Source of the DNA: Membranipora membranacea
Taxonomy: Eukaryota > Bryozoa > Gymnolaemata > Cheilostomatida > Membraniporidae
Direction: 5' to 3'
DNA length: 64,000 bases
NCBI GenBank assembly: GCA_914767715.1
Contig: OU612074.1
Location: forward strand, 4,169,501 to 4,233,500
The translations under genes and the position numbers were made by a program. The notes beneath the pieces are model-generated. The model saw nothing but the letters and a program-made list of their open reading frames with translations. It searched no databases and was not told the DNA's origin. Position 1 is the stretch's first letter. Every line of letters begins with the position of its first letter. Positions 38,175-49,164 of this stretch are shown piece after piece.

Positions 38175-41100
38175 GATGTTAGGGGAATCATGAGCGTCCA
38201 GAGTGATCCTAGCAGTGCGTTAGAAGATCACATCTCATGTCCTATCTGTACAGAAGTTGTGCCCCTAAGGATACCTCCATGTCAGCATCTCATATGTGAC
38301 AACTGTATAGGTGAGATTATTTGTAATTGACTCTTTGCCCTCACATTGACTGAATTTTCTAAGAAATTTAGACCCTACTTATTGAGATGTTCTCTTGTCC
38401 AAATGGATTTTTCTATTTATTCTATTCTTGTGAACAGGTTATTCGCTGAGGAAAACTTCTTTTTCAGCCTGCGTATGTTTTTACCAGTTATCCCTTCTTT
38501 GCTAATAGAGTATAGCCATTTTCAGAATTACCACAGATACTCAAGCCAATAATCAAACACCAGCATTGTCAATTGGAATGATAATTTCTCGTTTGATCAC
38601 TCCTTTTCCATTTTTCTTAATGTATTATTTCAATAGGAAGCTGGAGTGCCCGCTCCAAATCGAGGGATAAATTTAGCTGCCCAACATGTAGGAAGGATTG
38701 TGATGTTAACCTGCCTGTGCTCAGAATCTTAGAGAATATCAAAGATTCACTCCTAAGCAAAACTCCTTGTAAGTACATATTTATTCAAATTACACTGTGA
38801 CAAACTTTGTGTACAAAATACCCAACATGATATATCTGAGAAGAGCAGAATCACAAGGAGTATTTAAGAGTCGATACTAAGCAAAGCTCATCTATGGAAC
38901 TATCAATACCTAACAAATTATATGCTGAGGGGGTATGAAGGCATTTTATTGTTGCCCTTTATATAAAATTGTAAATGGGTGAATTGTACAGTATACCAGT
39001 GTGGAAAGGGACAATCACTAACTTGAGCAAAACTTTATGAGCTGATTATAAATTTTTGTTTTTGTATTTATGCAGGGAAAGACTCAAGAGTATGCGATAC
39101 TTCTAGTTGTAAGCGCATGGTAGATTTTCGCTGCAGTGATTGCAAGAAATTTATCTGTTTTAAGTATGTTAATCGATTTTGTCAAATGTTTTGCAACATT
39201 TCCATTGAAATTCAAGTCTTCCCCATCCTCATAGAGTAGAAAAATTGCGAAATTCCGGTCTAAATGTTTTGAATTTTTACTTGCTTAATGGATGTGATAC
39301 TTCTGAAATAATCTGAGCATTTAGAACCTCATTGTTTTCTTAAAGACTTAGTTTGAGGCTGCTCTTTTGTATCACATCTGATTCTCAATATTCTATTCTA
39401 TCATGTGAGCAATTTTCAGCTTTAGAATCCAAATATTGAGGAAGTTATTGCCTCTCAAACTTCCAGGGTGATTGCCTTCAATCGGCATTGGGAATAAGCG
39501 GATGTTTCCCCTGGGGTACGTCACAACCATAGACATGTGCTTTGTCTATGGTCATACTTACTATGAGTTAATACACTAATAATCACACAGATAAGATGGG
39601 AATCGAACACGGGTCCACAAACCTATAGGCAACGACGCTACCATCGCTCCACTTTGACCAACTAGGTGAGGCTGTAGACAATATAGCTCAGTGTTAGCGG
39701 CGTTGCCTGCAAAGCCATTTTGGGTTCGAGGCCGTTACAGATCTGAACATTTTGATGATCAAAATATTTATTAGTGTATCGTAATAAATATGATGGTTGT
39801 GACGTACCATAGGGATTGCCGGCTGATTCTTACTGCCGATAAATTGCCGTCACCTTGGAGGTTTGAGAGGCCATAGCTTCCTCAATATTTGGATTCGAAA
39901 GCTGGAATTCACTCACATGATAGAATAAAATATGGAGAATAAGATGTTATACAAAAGAGCAGCCTCACACTAAATCTTTAAGCTAGAGCCCCTGAAGTTC
40001 TGGCTCTCTAGGCAATGTAAATCATGGATATAAATTTTATTTTCATCTCAGATGCAGTAAGCATGGATTCTGTGAGGCTAGTGTCAGACATTCTGGTTGC
40101 AAAGAGGTACATGAACTGGAGGTTGAAGCTGAGCAGAAATTATTTCAATGGAAACAGTCTATAACAAAGCAGGTAGTCAACAACAAAAGTGTCATCTGTG
40201 TGCTGTGAAGATGTCAGACTATTTTTCATATGGGCCAAAAACATCTTATCCTACTTATACCTGCTTACGAATAGCAAGGTACTGGGAACGAAACGCTTGA
40301 AAGCATGAACAGTTTTGAGGTCATAATTCTTTAGTCACACATTGTCATAACCAGTATTATTGCACTGTACTTGGGTTAATGTCGTTATCATGCGATAGCC
40401 TGCCCCTATTGCCACAATAAACTCAGATGTTCCACGATAAACTTTTTAGTTCTCAATAACAGTACAAATACCAGATATTATGAATATCTATACTGCTCAT
40501 TACTTTAAAAAGATGAGCAGGGTATTTCTTATAGGAACTCAAGGACATTTATGTTCAAATAAAATATTTTAGCAATACAGCTGTGCTCTCGAGCCATAGT
40601 GACCAACGTGTTTATTGTTTATACAAATCTTCTTTCTCGATTTCTACTCGTCAATTATTTTGAGATAACAAAAAAATTCACCATCCAGTGCAATTCCTGA
40701 AACAGGCCATATTCCTTTTTTTCAGATCGAAAAGCTGAGAAATCTACTTGAAGATGTGGAATGTGTCTGGGACAAACACGAGGATGCTGTTAACCGCATA
40801 TTGTTGGCCGAGCAACTAGGTACTGTAGAAAATATTAATTTCTAACCCAATCAGTATACTGGCATTAATCATCTTCTCTTTTCTACCAAGCCCAGTTAAA
40901 AAATAACATAGCTGTAGATAGATAGCAGTTTGTCCTTGAAATCCATTGAGTAAACAGAGTCTGTCAAAATTCTGAGATAATCTGGAAGCTAATTTGGAAG
41001 AGACTTTTTAAATGTTGTTCATAGAGTGATTATGGAATATTCATGGTTGAAACTAAGGTAAATAAATAGCTAATCTATCTGACAATGAACTATTTTATTT

Positions 41101-41323
41101 TTTAGGAAACCAAACAGATGCTTTTGAAGATCAGCCATATATGGTGGGGATGGGCAAGATCTCAATTCAATCAACTCTTAACGAACCTTCTTATATCAAA
41201 CAAGACACTGGGGTAAAAATAAAATCATGCTTCAACTTCATCAAACCCACCAGAGAGCCGGAGATAAACAATAGGATGAATACAAAGAAGGCAGGTGCAA
41301 CGGTACGCAAAAAACACGTTTAA
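38175..41323 (+). CDS. Gene B, part 2: RING plus B-box-like zinc fingers and coiled-coil
   Basis: Exons 38175-38310, 38637-38768, 39076-39163, 40052-40172, 40726-40819, 41106-41302, all phase-consistent. ATG 38190 (A at -3) could start an independent TRIM-like protein; the exon is also open from its acceptor in frame with the exon ending at 36870. RING-HC: CPIC ... CQHLICDNC ... CPTC. The next zinc-binding segment is C-x4-C ... FRCSDCKKFICFKCSKHGF ... H, like a B-box, followed by a helical region rich in E, K and L. RING/B-box/coiled-coil is the core of TRIM E3 ligases. The last exon reads through to TAA at 41321, but splicing at 41302 (gtacgc) or at a GC donor after 41290 joins it in phase 0 to the W2 exon at 41509. 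In that form ATG 38190 to 42532 encodes 420 aa. Confidence 0.75.
39340..39982. mobile_element. 640-bp foldback element with tRNA-like arms
   Basis: Lies in the intron between RING-gene exons 39163 and 40052. Long imperfect inverted repeats: 39340-39520 against 39800-39982 ('gaggctgctcttttgtat' pairs with 'acaaaagagcagcctc'). Nearer the centre, a minus-strand tRNA-like stretch (about 39604-39660) faces a plus-strand one (about 39685-39735; 'tagctcagtgttagcg' ... 'gggttcgaggcc'). It has no ORF and seems to be two inverted tRNA-derived units or a MITE carrying them. Termini not exactly resolved. Confidence 0.6.
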
Positions 41324-41508
41324 CTGGAGAAAAGTTTCACTTGCGCAGTCAGTAAATTTGACCAAAAAAAAGATTTTGGGGGTATGACAAATGCAGAAAG
41401 CTATATTTAAAGTAACTCATTTGTTGTTGATAGATGAAGTAGTAGGAAAACCGTCAGCATTGTGATATGTTGAAAATAGTCATGCGTTTTACTTCATATT
41501 ATCTACAG

Positions 41509-42532
41509 AAACTAGAGTACACATTATCAGACACAGTAGCCCAGAGTACATCATCAGCCTCACCTCAAACTTCCTCCGAGGATATCAGTGAAACCCTGAA
41601 TAAGTTATTACTGATAGACTCAGCTCCCAACGAGACTGTCTTTGACTGGATCGACGGTAACCTGACAGCTGAAAAACGAAAAGAACCCAACTTCATAAGA
41701 TCTCTAACTCAAACAGTCGCCAAAGCTTGCATCAGTGAGTTTTCAGCCTACTTGGCAACTGAAGCCAAAATTTCCTGGCATATATCGTGTTTGAATTATG
41801 ATTTGTCAATTATTGTTTAGATTTGATTCACTAAACAGCTGCTAACCACCCTGAGAAACAGCTATCAAGAGATTTATTGACATTTTACTGACCATGACGT
41901 TGATTCTGTACTCAATTCCCTCTCTTAGTGTTACTTTTTCCACGGTCACATCATTGTACATTGTGCGCTTTTGTTTGCAGAGTCTAGCGAGTTGCAAGAG
42001 GAGACTTTTAGGGATCGTGCTCCCATGTTATTGAAGTATTATGACGGTAAACCCAATACAGAGTTGGCTGCTCTCAATGCACTAGAGGAATTAATGGATG
42101 AGCTGCAACACCCTTCCAGTAAGTCGATAAATATGTCAAGCGTGATAGAAAAGGCTGCAAATACCCCCATTTGTCTTATTTCTTCAGAGTTGGCAAAGCA
42201 TGTTATTTTTATCAGAACTATGCAGGACACAAGAATCACTTTAGTTGTCATTGATGTGTTTAGCTGTGATGTATCTGGCATCCAAATAGCATACCTATCG
42301 CAATTCTAACTGAAGCTGCAGAGATAGTCTCACCGTCTCACTCTCACTTATCAAACTGTCACATATATTTTTCCGTTTTATTTTAGAATTGCTCAGCGAT
42401 ATCTGTTATGCTCTCTCTGAAGAAGAGTTGATATCAGACGATTCATTCTTCGACTGGGAGCAAAATAGTAAAAATGGAATAGCTATCAAATCTGTATCAC
42501 AATTCTTCCAATGGTTACGGACTTATGATTAA
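41509..42532 (+). CDS. EIF4G: Gene B, part 3: second eIF4G W2 domain
   Basis: Exons 41509-41734, 41981-42118, 42387-42532, with stop TAA at 42530-42532. The three exons, their introns and about 130 bp of 3' flank are near-identical to the last three exons of gene A (15488-16500); the few amino-acid changes leave the W2 core intact ([43 protein letters not shown]). No MIF4G or MA3 exon precedes it; the nearest coding exon upstream is the last exon of the RING/B-box gene, whose phase fits. W2 is the C-terminal HEAT domain of eIF4G. It could instead be a 3'-only duplicate that is never translated, but all splice sites and the frame are preserved. Confidence 0.75.
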
Positions 42533-42685
42533 ACGGCTTAATTTCTTCAAATTACTGCATGAAATACTGAGTTGGGAGTACAAAACGAAATGTTCTTCAA
42601 AATACTGACGTTTGTATTCCCTAAGTTTTCCATATGTAGAGGAAAACTCCCAACTCTTACTGAGCAACTTGGAATGGTGCTATAA

Positions 42686-43230
42686 GCTTACCATTACAAC
42701 CAATATTATTATCAATATGGTATATATATATATTCCATGTTTATTCTGGAGAAGAATAAGTCCTTAGGACTTGTACCCAGAAAACAGAAAAATTGATAAA
42801 AATATGGTGTAGAATTAAAAAGACATGTAACTAAAAATCAAGAACAATGACAGGTAAAATTACAACGTACACGCAGGCATTAGTTAGCAGTAAAACATTA
42901 CACAAGTTGATACACAATAGCTAGGAAAAGAAAAGTTAGAACAATGTAGCAGTAGGCTAAAATGAAATGATAAGAACTGACTCATTAATTGAGAAGTTTG
43001 AGGACGTGGCTCCGAGTGGCATTTTTGAATGTAGCAAGGGATTGACTCAGCTTAACATGATTGGGTAATTCCTTAAACTTCTGAGCACCGAAATTAGCTA
43101 AAGCAAATCTAAAATTTTCCTTGGATAGTCTAAACCCAGAACTTTTAGCAAGCCGAGTTTCACTAGTTAATTTCTCGGGGAGCAGATTGGTATCAATTAT
43201 TGGGACTAAACTATTAACAATTTTAGTATA
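42686..43230 (-). mobile_element. LINE 3' fragment inserted in the 3' flank of gene B
   Basis: Minus-strand codons from about 43225 to 42982 read ...FGAQKFKELPNHVKLSQSL ATFKN..., the usual end of a LINE reverse transcriptase, followed by a stop, a 3' UTR and a TA-rich tail near 42718-42735. The same spot behind gene A (about 16653-16657) is uninterrupted, which defines the insertion. Confidence 0.7.
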
Positions 43231-44950
43231 TGATGATAATCTATGAATTCTGTCAATTTAGATGTTTTTTTGTCCGAATTTATTCCTTGATGAAGCCTCC
43301 TAATCTATATTCAGGCTCATTTCTGCCCTATAATACAGCAAACTTGAACTTTTTTCCAGGGGCACCAAACAAAATGTGGGGAAAACTTCTTAACAGGGAA
43401 GTAATGTCCCACAAAATGAGGTAAGCTCTGACTGAAGGGGTCAAATACTTTCCCTCGGGCCCTCTGCATGGTATTTTGATTTTTGGAGAAAGCATGCACT
43501 CAATAGTAATTTATTTTCAGTTAAAATAATATTATGATATAGCTGATATGGATAGTATTTCACATGATTTAAACATAGACAATTGATGTTGTTGCTTTTA
43601 TAAATAATGATGCAGAGATTTCGTCTATGACTGAACTGTAATGCACAGTTGATGTGTGACTGATGTCTATTATACTGCATTCAATTATAATATTATTGAA
43701 TAAAAATAATGATCCCCTGGAGTATCTAGTTCTATCAATGTATGCCAGAATGTATATGGTTATTCAGGAGCTCAGCCGGAGAGATTGTTAAACTGGCGAA
43801 GCTATACATAGAAGCCATATGAGGAACTCTGACATTCTTCAAAAAACTAATGATTTTGTGTCAACTCTGGTCACAGAGAATGAGAGTTCCTGATAAATGA
43901 AATTGTCCCCTCAGCACAATGATTATCAGCTGAACATTTGAGCAAAATGAGTCAACAAGATCTGCCACATGCTACATGATAATCAACTCTTCAAGATTCA
44001 AGCATATTATTGTTTTTTGGATTGCTTTCGTTTTTGGGAAATCGAAAAACAGTCAACTCAGTTTGGTCGTCTCAGTCATCCGCTTTGGTCAAATGGTTCT
44101 CCCAGTTTGTACGACAACCAGTAATTGCAGCCTCAGGATTGTTGAGGGGACCAATTTTAAGCACACACTTCCTTATTACAATAGGGAGTTATTGATTAAC
44201 TACTCAGTTATTAGTACCAGCATCTTTGGATTTTCTGCTCAGATAATGAAGTGTGACAACTTCAACTCCACAACTTTATTTTTGTGCTTTTGTCAGTTTG
44301 GAATTTTGGATTCATGTTTTAAACATGCTGTGGATACACTAGTTCAGCACAAAGCGCTTATGACTTGTATATATCACTGCAAATGCCTTGGCTTGATGGG
44401 TCCGCGTTTTTTCACTTTCATTTTGTATTGGTGATGAACTTACTGCTCAGTTTTCCTAAAAGACATTCAGACATCACATTCCATGAAATGCTAAATCATT
44501 GTATCATTGATGAGGAGATGTTGTTTGAGAAGGTGAGAGAGTTGGTTTTGCTTGTCGTCAGGATTACTGTTTTGAAGAGATAAGTCCGAATTGAGAATGT
44601 ATATCCTCTGATGCGGAGTTTATCTGTGTATATTGAAAACAATTTGGGGTCAGCTCGCAGTTCTGTGGGCTTTCTGTCGACATGATGGTTAAAGCTGCCT
44701 TCTTTCCCGATGATGTAACTTATTGTTGGCTCTAGGTACATTTAGCTGAAAATTTTTGGGTGTAAGTCGGTCTGTAGCAATTTGTTTATTAGTACTGCCA
44801 ATGATTTCGTGTTGACATCACTCGTAAAACCTTTGAAGAGAAAATGTCCCTTCAGCTCGATACATATATTTACCCGAGAAGAATAAAGTGTTTGCAGAGA
44901 GAAAAGTTTGCGAATTAGAGCACACTTGAGATTGCTAAATTGCATGATAA
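43231..44950. repeat. Segmental repeat R2, copy c
   Basis: Matches 2112-4740 and 16657-19260, shorter through internal deletions. A 152-codon plus-strand frame at 43976-44434 is broken in the other copies, so it is not called as a gene. Confidence 0.8.
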
Positions 44951-45468
44951 CATTTAATAAACCTCTTTAAATTATGTAGACTCCAACTACAGTGAGCCAA
45001 AGTTTAAGTTTTAAGCTAGCTCACATTAAGTCACCCCTACTAGCTCGGCGGAAGACTAGCCAACCTTGAGTTTCTCTCTCTCATTCTTGCAGTACTAACT
45101 GAAACTCACTCACCCACACTAGTAGTAGTCCATGGCCAATAATCCCTACTCAATTAAAATTGATAGATAGACTGGACCCACTTATTCATCATGACAATAC
45201 TTATGCTCTAATTCTAACTGGTTGTCAGTGAGAGTGATACAACTTTCATGAGTTTTGGAAATTTACACAATAGCACACTAGGCCTATCACTATGATCACT
45301 GGAAAAGGTTTGGTTATTCAAGGACATGTTGCTTTTAAGTAGGTTTTTTAGTGAGATGGGACTGGAAATATCACTATTACAAATCAGTTACATCTATCAT
45401 TATAAAGCAAGCATGCAACTACTTACTATGACTCCCCAGGCTGTTTCACATTTGCCTTAATTTACCAG
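44951..45468. other. Gene-free stretch before the hAT-derived gene
   Basis: A short R3-like piece at about 45030-45070, otherwise nothing recognisable. Upstream exons of the hAT-derived gene may lie here, as its first visible exon starts at an acceptor (45468/45469). Confidence 0.4.
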
Positions 45469-48217
45469 GAGGAAAACTGATCTTGATACTGAGGACAATA
45501 AAGCTAGCACTTCATCTACAGCCAACCAGGTAGTAATTATTCAGGTAAGAATGGTTGATCGCATCAACTGATAGACACATGTGTTGATTTTTGGCTCGTT
45601 AGTTGTCACAGATGCAGCCTTTTGAGACTATGAAACGCTATTTGGGATCGGTCAAGGTTGTATGTAGTTTCGTCCTGTATTATAATAGTCATAATATGAT
45701 TATTATATAACAGAACGAAACTACATAGTCAAACTCTGTGTGGTGGCTAAGCTATGCTAGTGCACACATATGTTTTACATAATGTGTACTGTTGTAAGTG
45801 GAACATGAATCAGATGTGATGATAATACCAAATATCTGTGATAACATTATCCATGTCAACTATAATTTACCATAGGATGAACAAGAGACTGGTAGCCAGA
45901 CTACAAATGATACAGAAACAACTATAGAAACACCAGTAAGACACACAAATATGTTACAACCTATTGTCGAAGATTCATAGGATGTCAATTTTATTCGCTT
46001 CAAATTCTTATTCCCTTGTAATAGAAAAAAAATTATTGAATACTGTGGTGAATCTTGCCCAGCATAGTCAAAATGAAGCAATTTTGATATGATATTCACG
46101 CTAAAGTTCGGGTTAATTATTTACCAATTACCAAATATGCCTCAGATAGTTTTTTTTTAATTCACATGGCACTTATACAAGTCAACAATTCTCTTATAAA
46201 CCTACGCTACGTTTTGCTTATTTACAGGAGACAAACAAAATCTTGTCCATCTACACACCTGATGAGTTCGAAGACAAATGTAGGGAGTATCCATGGCTCA
46301 CGACAGGCAAAGAGGGCAGGCTGCTTTGTAGCACATGTATAGAGGTGAGCGCCCTCAAGATTGATCAGGCTAAGGGTGTGTACATTCGCAGCCAATGGGT
46401 GACAGGTGGTGTATGTGGTAGTGGAGATGATGTATCAAAACAGAAGACATCTATACGTCGTAAGATTTTTGACCACAGAAAATCTGCGACACACATTAAA
46501 GCTGAAGGGATTTTGCATCAGGCAAATAAAGAACAGTTGGAACAGGGTTTCAGGGAACAAAATAAGGGCCAATTTGAGACTACTGAAAGACTGATTTGGT
46601 CAGCATATGCTATGGCCAAAAACAATAGACCATATGTTTCCTATCAGGCGTACTGCGAGTTGCAGCAAGCCAATGGCTTGGATATAGGTACTTGTTTACA
46701 TTCCAGATATGCTGGAACTGCTATGATAGATAGCATAGCAGAAGATATGATAAAAATTCTTTGTGAGTCAATAATTAAAAACTGCAAGCGCATAAGCATT
46801 ATGCTGGATGAATCCACCACAGTCAGCAGGAAGTCCTGTCGGGTAGTGTATGTAAGATCAGCATGTCCTCAGAAAAACTCTGATGAGAGTCAGTGTTTTG
46901 CATTCCCGTTGGGTTTAGTTGAACTGCCATCCCTGAAGTCTCAGAATATCACAAAGTGTACTCTGAAGCTTTTAGCTGAGCATGGCTTCACAGATGAGTA
47001 TTTAGCCTCAAATCTAGTGGGTGCATGCTCAGATGGTGCTTCTGTGATGCTTGGAAAGTACTCAGGTGTGCTAACCAAGCTGAAAGAGACACATACAAAA
47101 CATCATATTCTGGCATTGTATGTGTCACAGAGTAGAGCTTGCCATAGGTGATGCGGTTAAATCTGACAAACTCTACTCTGTATTTAGCCAAAGCCCAAAA
47201 GCTCAGCGTGAGCTTGAAGACTGCGCTCTTCAAGTTCATTCAGAGTTGCTAAAGATAGGTAGGGTGCTGGATGTATGTTGGGTCGCATCTAGTTTTAGTG
47301 GTTTACACGCTGTCTGGAAAAGCTACTCTGCCCTTCACAAATTTATGACCACCTCTGACACAGCTACTAATTCAAAACATAAATCTATGTGTGAAGGTCT
47401 GAAAAATATTCTCGCATCTGATGGGTTTGTACACAACCTAGCTGTTATGTTAGATGCATTAGAGGCCATTTCTGATCTGTCTAAGTCTCTACAGCGTGAG
47501 AACTGCTCACTTGGTGAGGCTTATGGTATGGTTACCCGTACAATCAGGGATTTGAGGCTACAAAAATCTGATGCGAAAGGGCATTATTGTTTCCTCTACG
47601 AGAAAGCTTCAGCAGGGGGAGAATTCAGAGGTGTGACTTTGGATGGCAATCGCCACAGCATGCTAAATAAATCAGCTTTCCTCCAAGCTCTGATTGACAA
47701 CTTAAATAGCAGGCTGTACACCCAGGTTGGTTTTTCAAACCACCAGGAAGAAATAGATGTACTGAACCCACAAAAGTGGCCAACGGGTGTTTTGAGCCCA
47801 TGGGTAAAAGGTGAGACCCAGCTGGGTTCACTTTGTAAGAGACTATCTGTAGACTTTGGGACCGTTAGTGGGCATTTTAGAGATTTTGTTGACAACCCAA
47901 ACACTCAGCCCGCAAAAATCACTGAGCTAAAAACTATCATAAATACACTGCCAGACAGTAGTGCTGACTGCGAACAAGGGTTCTCGACCATGTATGTCAT
48001 TTGTTCTGATTTACGAAATAGCCTGACTGTCACACATATAAGCAACTTAATGTTCATTTCTTTGGTGGGGCCACCGGTCAGCAAATTCAAGCCTAAACGC
48101 TATGTTGACCGATGGCTCTTATCTCATAGACATGCAGATTACAAAAAGAGAGAGCTTAACGTGAAGAAGGATTGTGCACCCCAAGAGCGGTACCAAATGC
48201 TCTGGGAATTATTTTGA
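45469..48217 (+). pseudogene. KIAA1586-like hAT transposase-derived gene with frameshift
   Basis: Exons 45469-45544 (RKTDLDTEDNKASTSS), 45876-45935 (acidic, Thr-rich) and 46228-48217, joined in phase. The large exon has an N-terminal zinc-finger-like region (CREYPWL ... LLCSTC), the hAT RNase-H-like core (IMLDESTT; ACSDGASVMLGKYSG; then CHRVELAIGDAV) and a C-terminal hAT dimerisation region (DCEQGFSTMY ... LRNSL), ending TGA 48215-48217. Codons run in one frame to about 47110 and in the +1 frame from about 47114, where the conserved 'WHC..HR.ELA' motif is split: one extra base (or two missing). Family members include domesticated vertebrate KIAA1586-type proteins. The upstream exons favour a host-like or intron-containing gene over a bare transposon. 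The frameshift may be real decay or an assembly error. Confidence 0.75.
45661..45726. mobile_element. 66-bp palindromic element in an intron
   Basis: Ends TATGTAGTTTCGT and its inverse; the arms pair over about 30 bp with a few mismatches and an AT-rich centre. It is a miniature inverted-repeat insertion in the intron between 45544 and 45876. No clear target duplication. Confidence 0.6.
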
Positions 48218-48839
48218 CTTTTGTGTGTCAGAAAGTTGCAACGGATTTGTAACACAACGCTATTAATAGTTTTTTAATAGTTATACCCTTTTAGTTTATT
48301 AGTTTTATTTCAATTTTATAGAAAACCTGTCAGCGCTAGCTTGTAAGTCAAAAATTTATATTTATATGTTTTTGTTCTTCTAACAGCTTTCATAATATAA
48401 CTCTCAACCTAATCATGTCGCTAGTGGGTGGTATGGTGGTTTTGTTCCATGTGCCTGTCTTATGATGTCCTCGCTTCAAGCTAACAATTTAAGAATCTTA
48501 ACAGCGGCCCTTTGAATGTCGTAAGGACTTGATGCCTCTCAGTGATTACGAGTTTGAGATGTTTGAAAAACCTGCTTTAAACTGTTTACTACTCATAATG
48601 GTAAGTTTGACCCCATGATATTGTTACTGGTAATCATTTATGATTGTAAGAAAAATAACACATGTATATCTGATTGCATAATTTCACTGTGAAATGGATA
48701 GATTTACTCTATTTTGCTCCTTCATCTCAAAATTTTTCCGAGGCAGGAGGCCGCTCTGCCGCCCCTCCCGCACCCACCCCGGCGTCAGGCCGTTGGCCTG
48801 ACATTGTTGGGATACTGAGTTGGGGTAATAAAATTTTCC
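48218..48839. other. Gene-free stretch after the hAT-derived gene
   Basis: AT-rich with a short GC-rich island at about 48738-48805 that ends in a perfect 19-bp palindrome at 48783-48801 (GTCAGGCC, GTT, GGCCTGAC). No gene recognised. Confidence 0.4.
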
Positions 48840-49164
48840 TCTCGACACCACTGGCTATATCCAATGTCTCGATGTCCTGGGAAATGCAAGGAAAAATTTT
48901 CCTCATGCTACAATAGATTTGTACAAGGTTGAGGAAACCTGCATCCACTCCCCTGCCAACAGTGGCTGGTAATTACGCCTATATGATAGTTCTATATGAG
49001 CGGCCACAGCTGACAGGTACAGATGTCAGGCATTTTATGATCATTTTGATGGAAGGCAAGACGACAGGTTTAATTGACACCTGGTAGGCCTAATATATTC
49101 TTGCAGAGTATAATTCACACTACCCCAAACTTCTACACCTACACAAGATTACGTAAAAAGAGGG
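48840..49164. repeat. Segmental repeat R3, copy c
   Basis: Close match to 19370-19660 and continuous with R1 copy c. Non-coding. Confidence 0.7.

Noticed and set aside
43976-44434. 152-codon plus-strand ORF in R2-c
   Set aside because: The homologous stretches in R2-a (2862 onward) and R2-b are interrupted by stops and shifts; no known motif.
47596-48090. Minus-strand ORFs opposite the hAT gene
   Set aside because: Shadows of the conserved plus-strand hAT dimerisation region.
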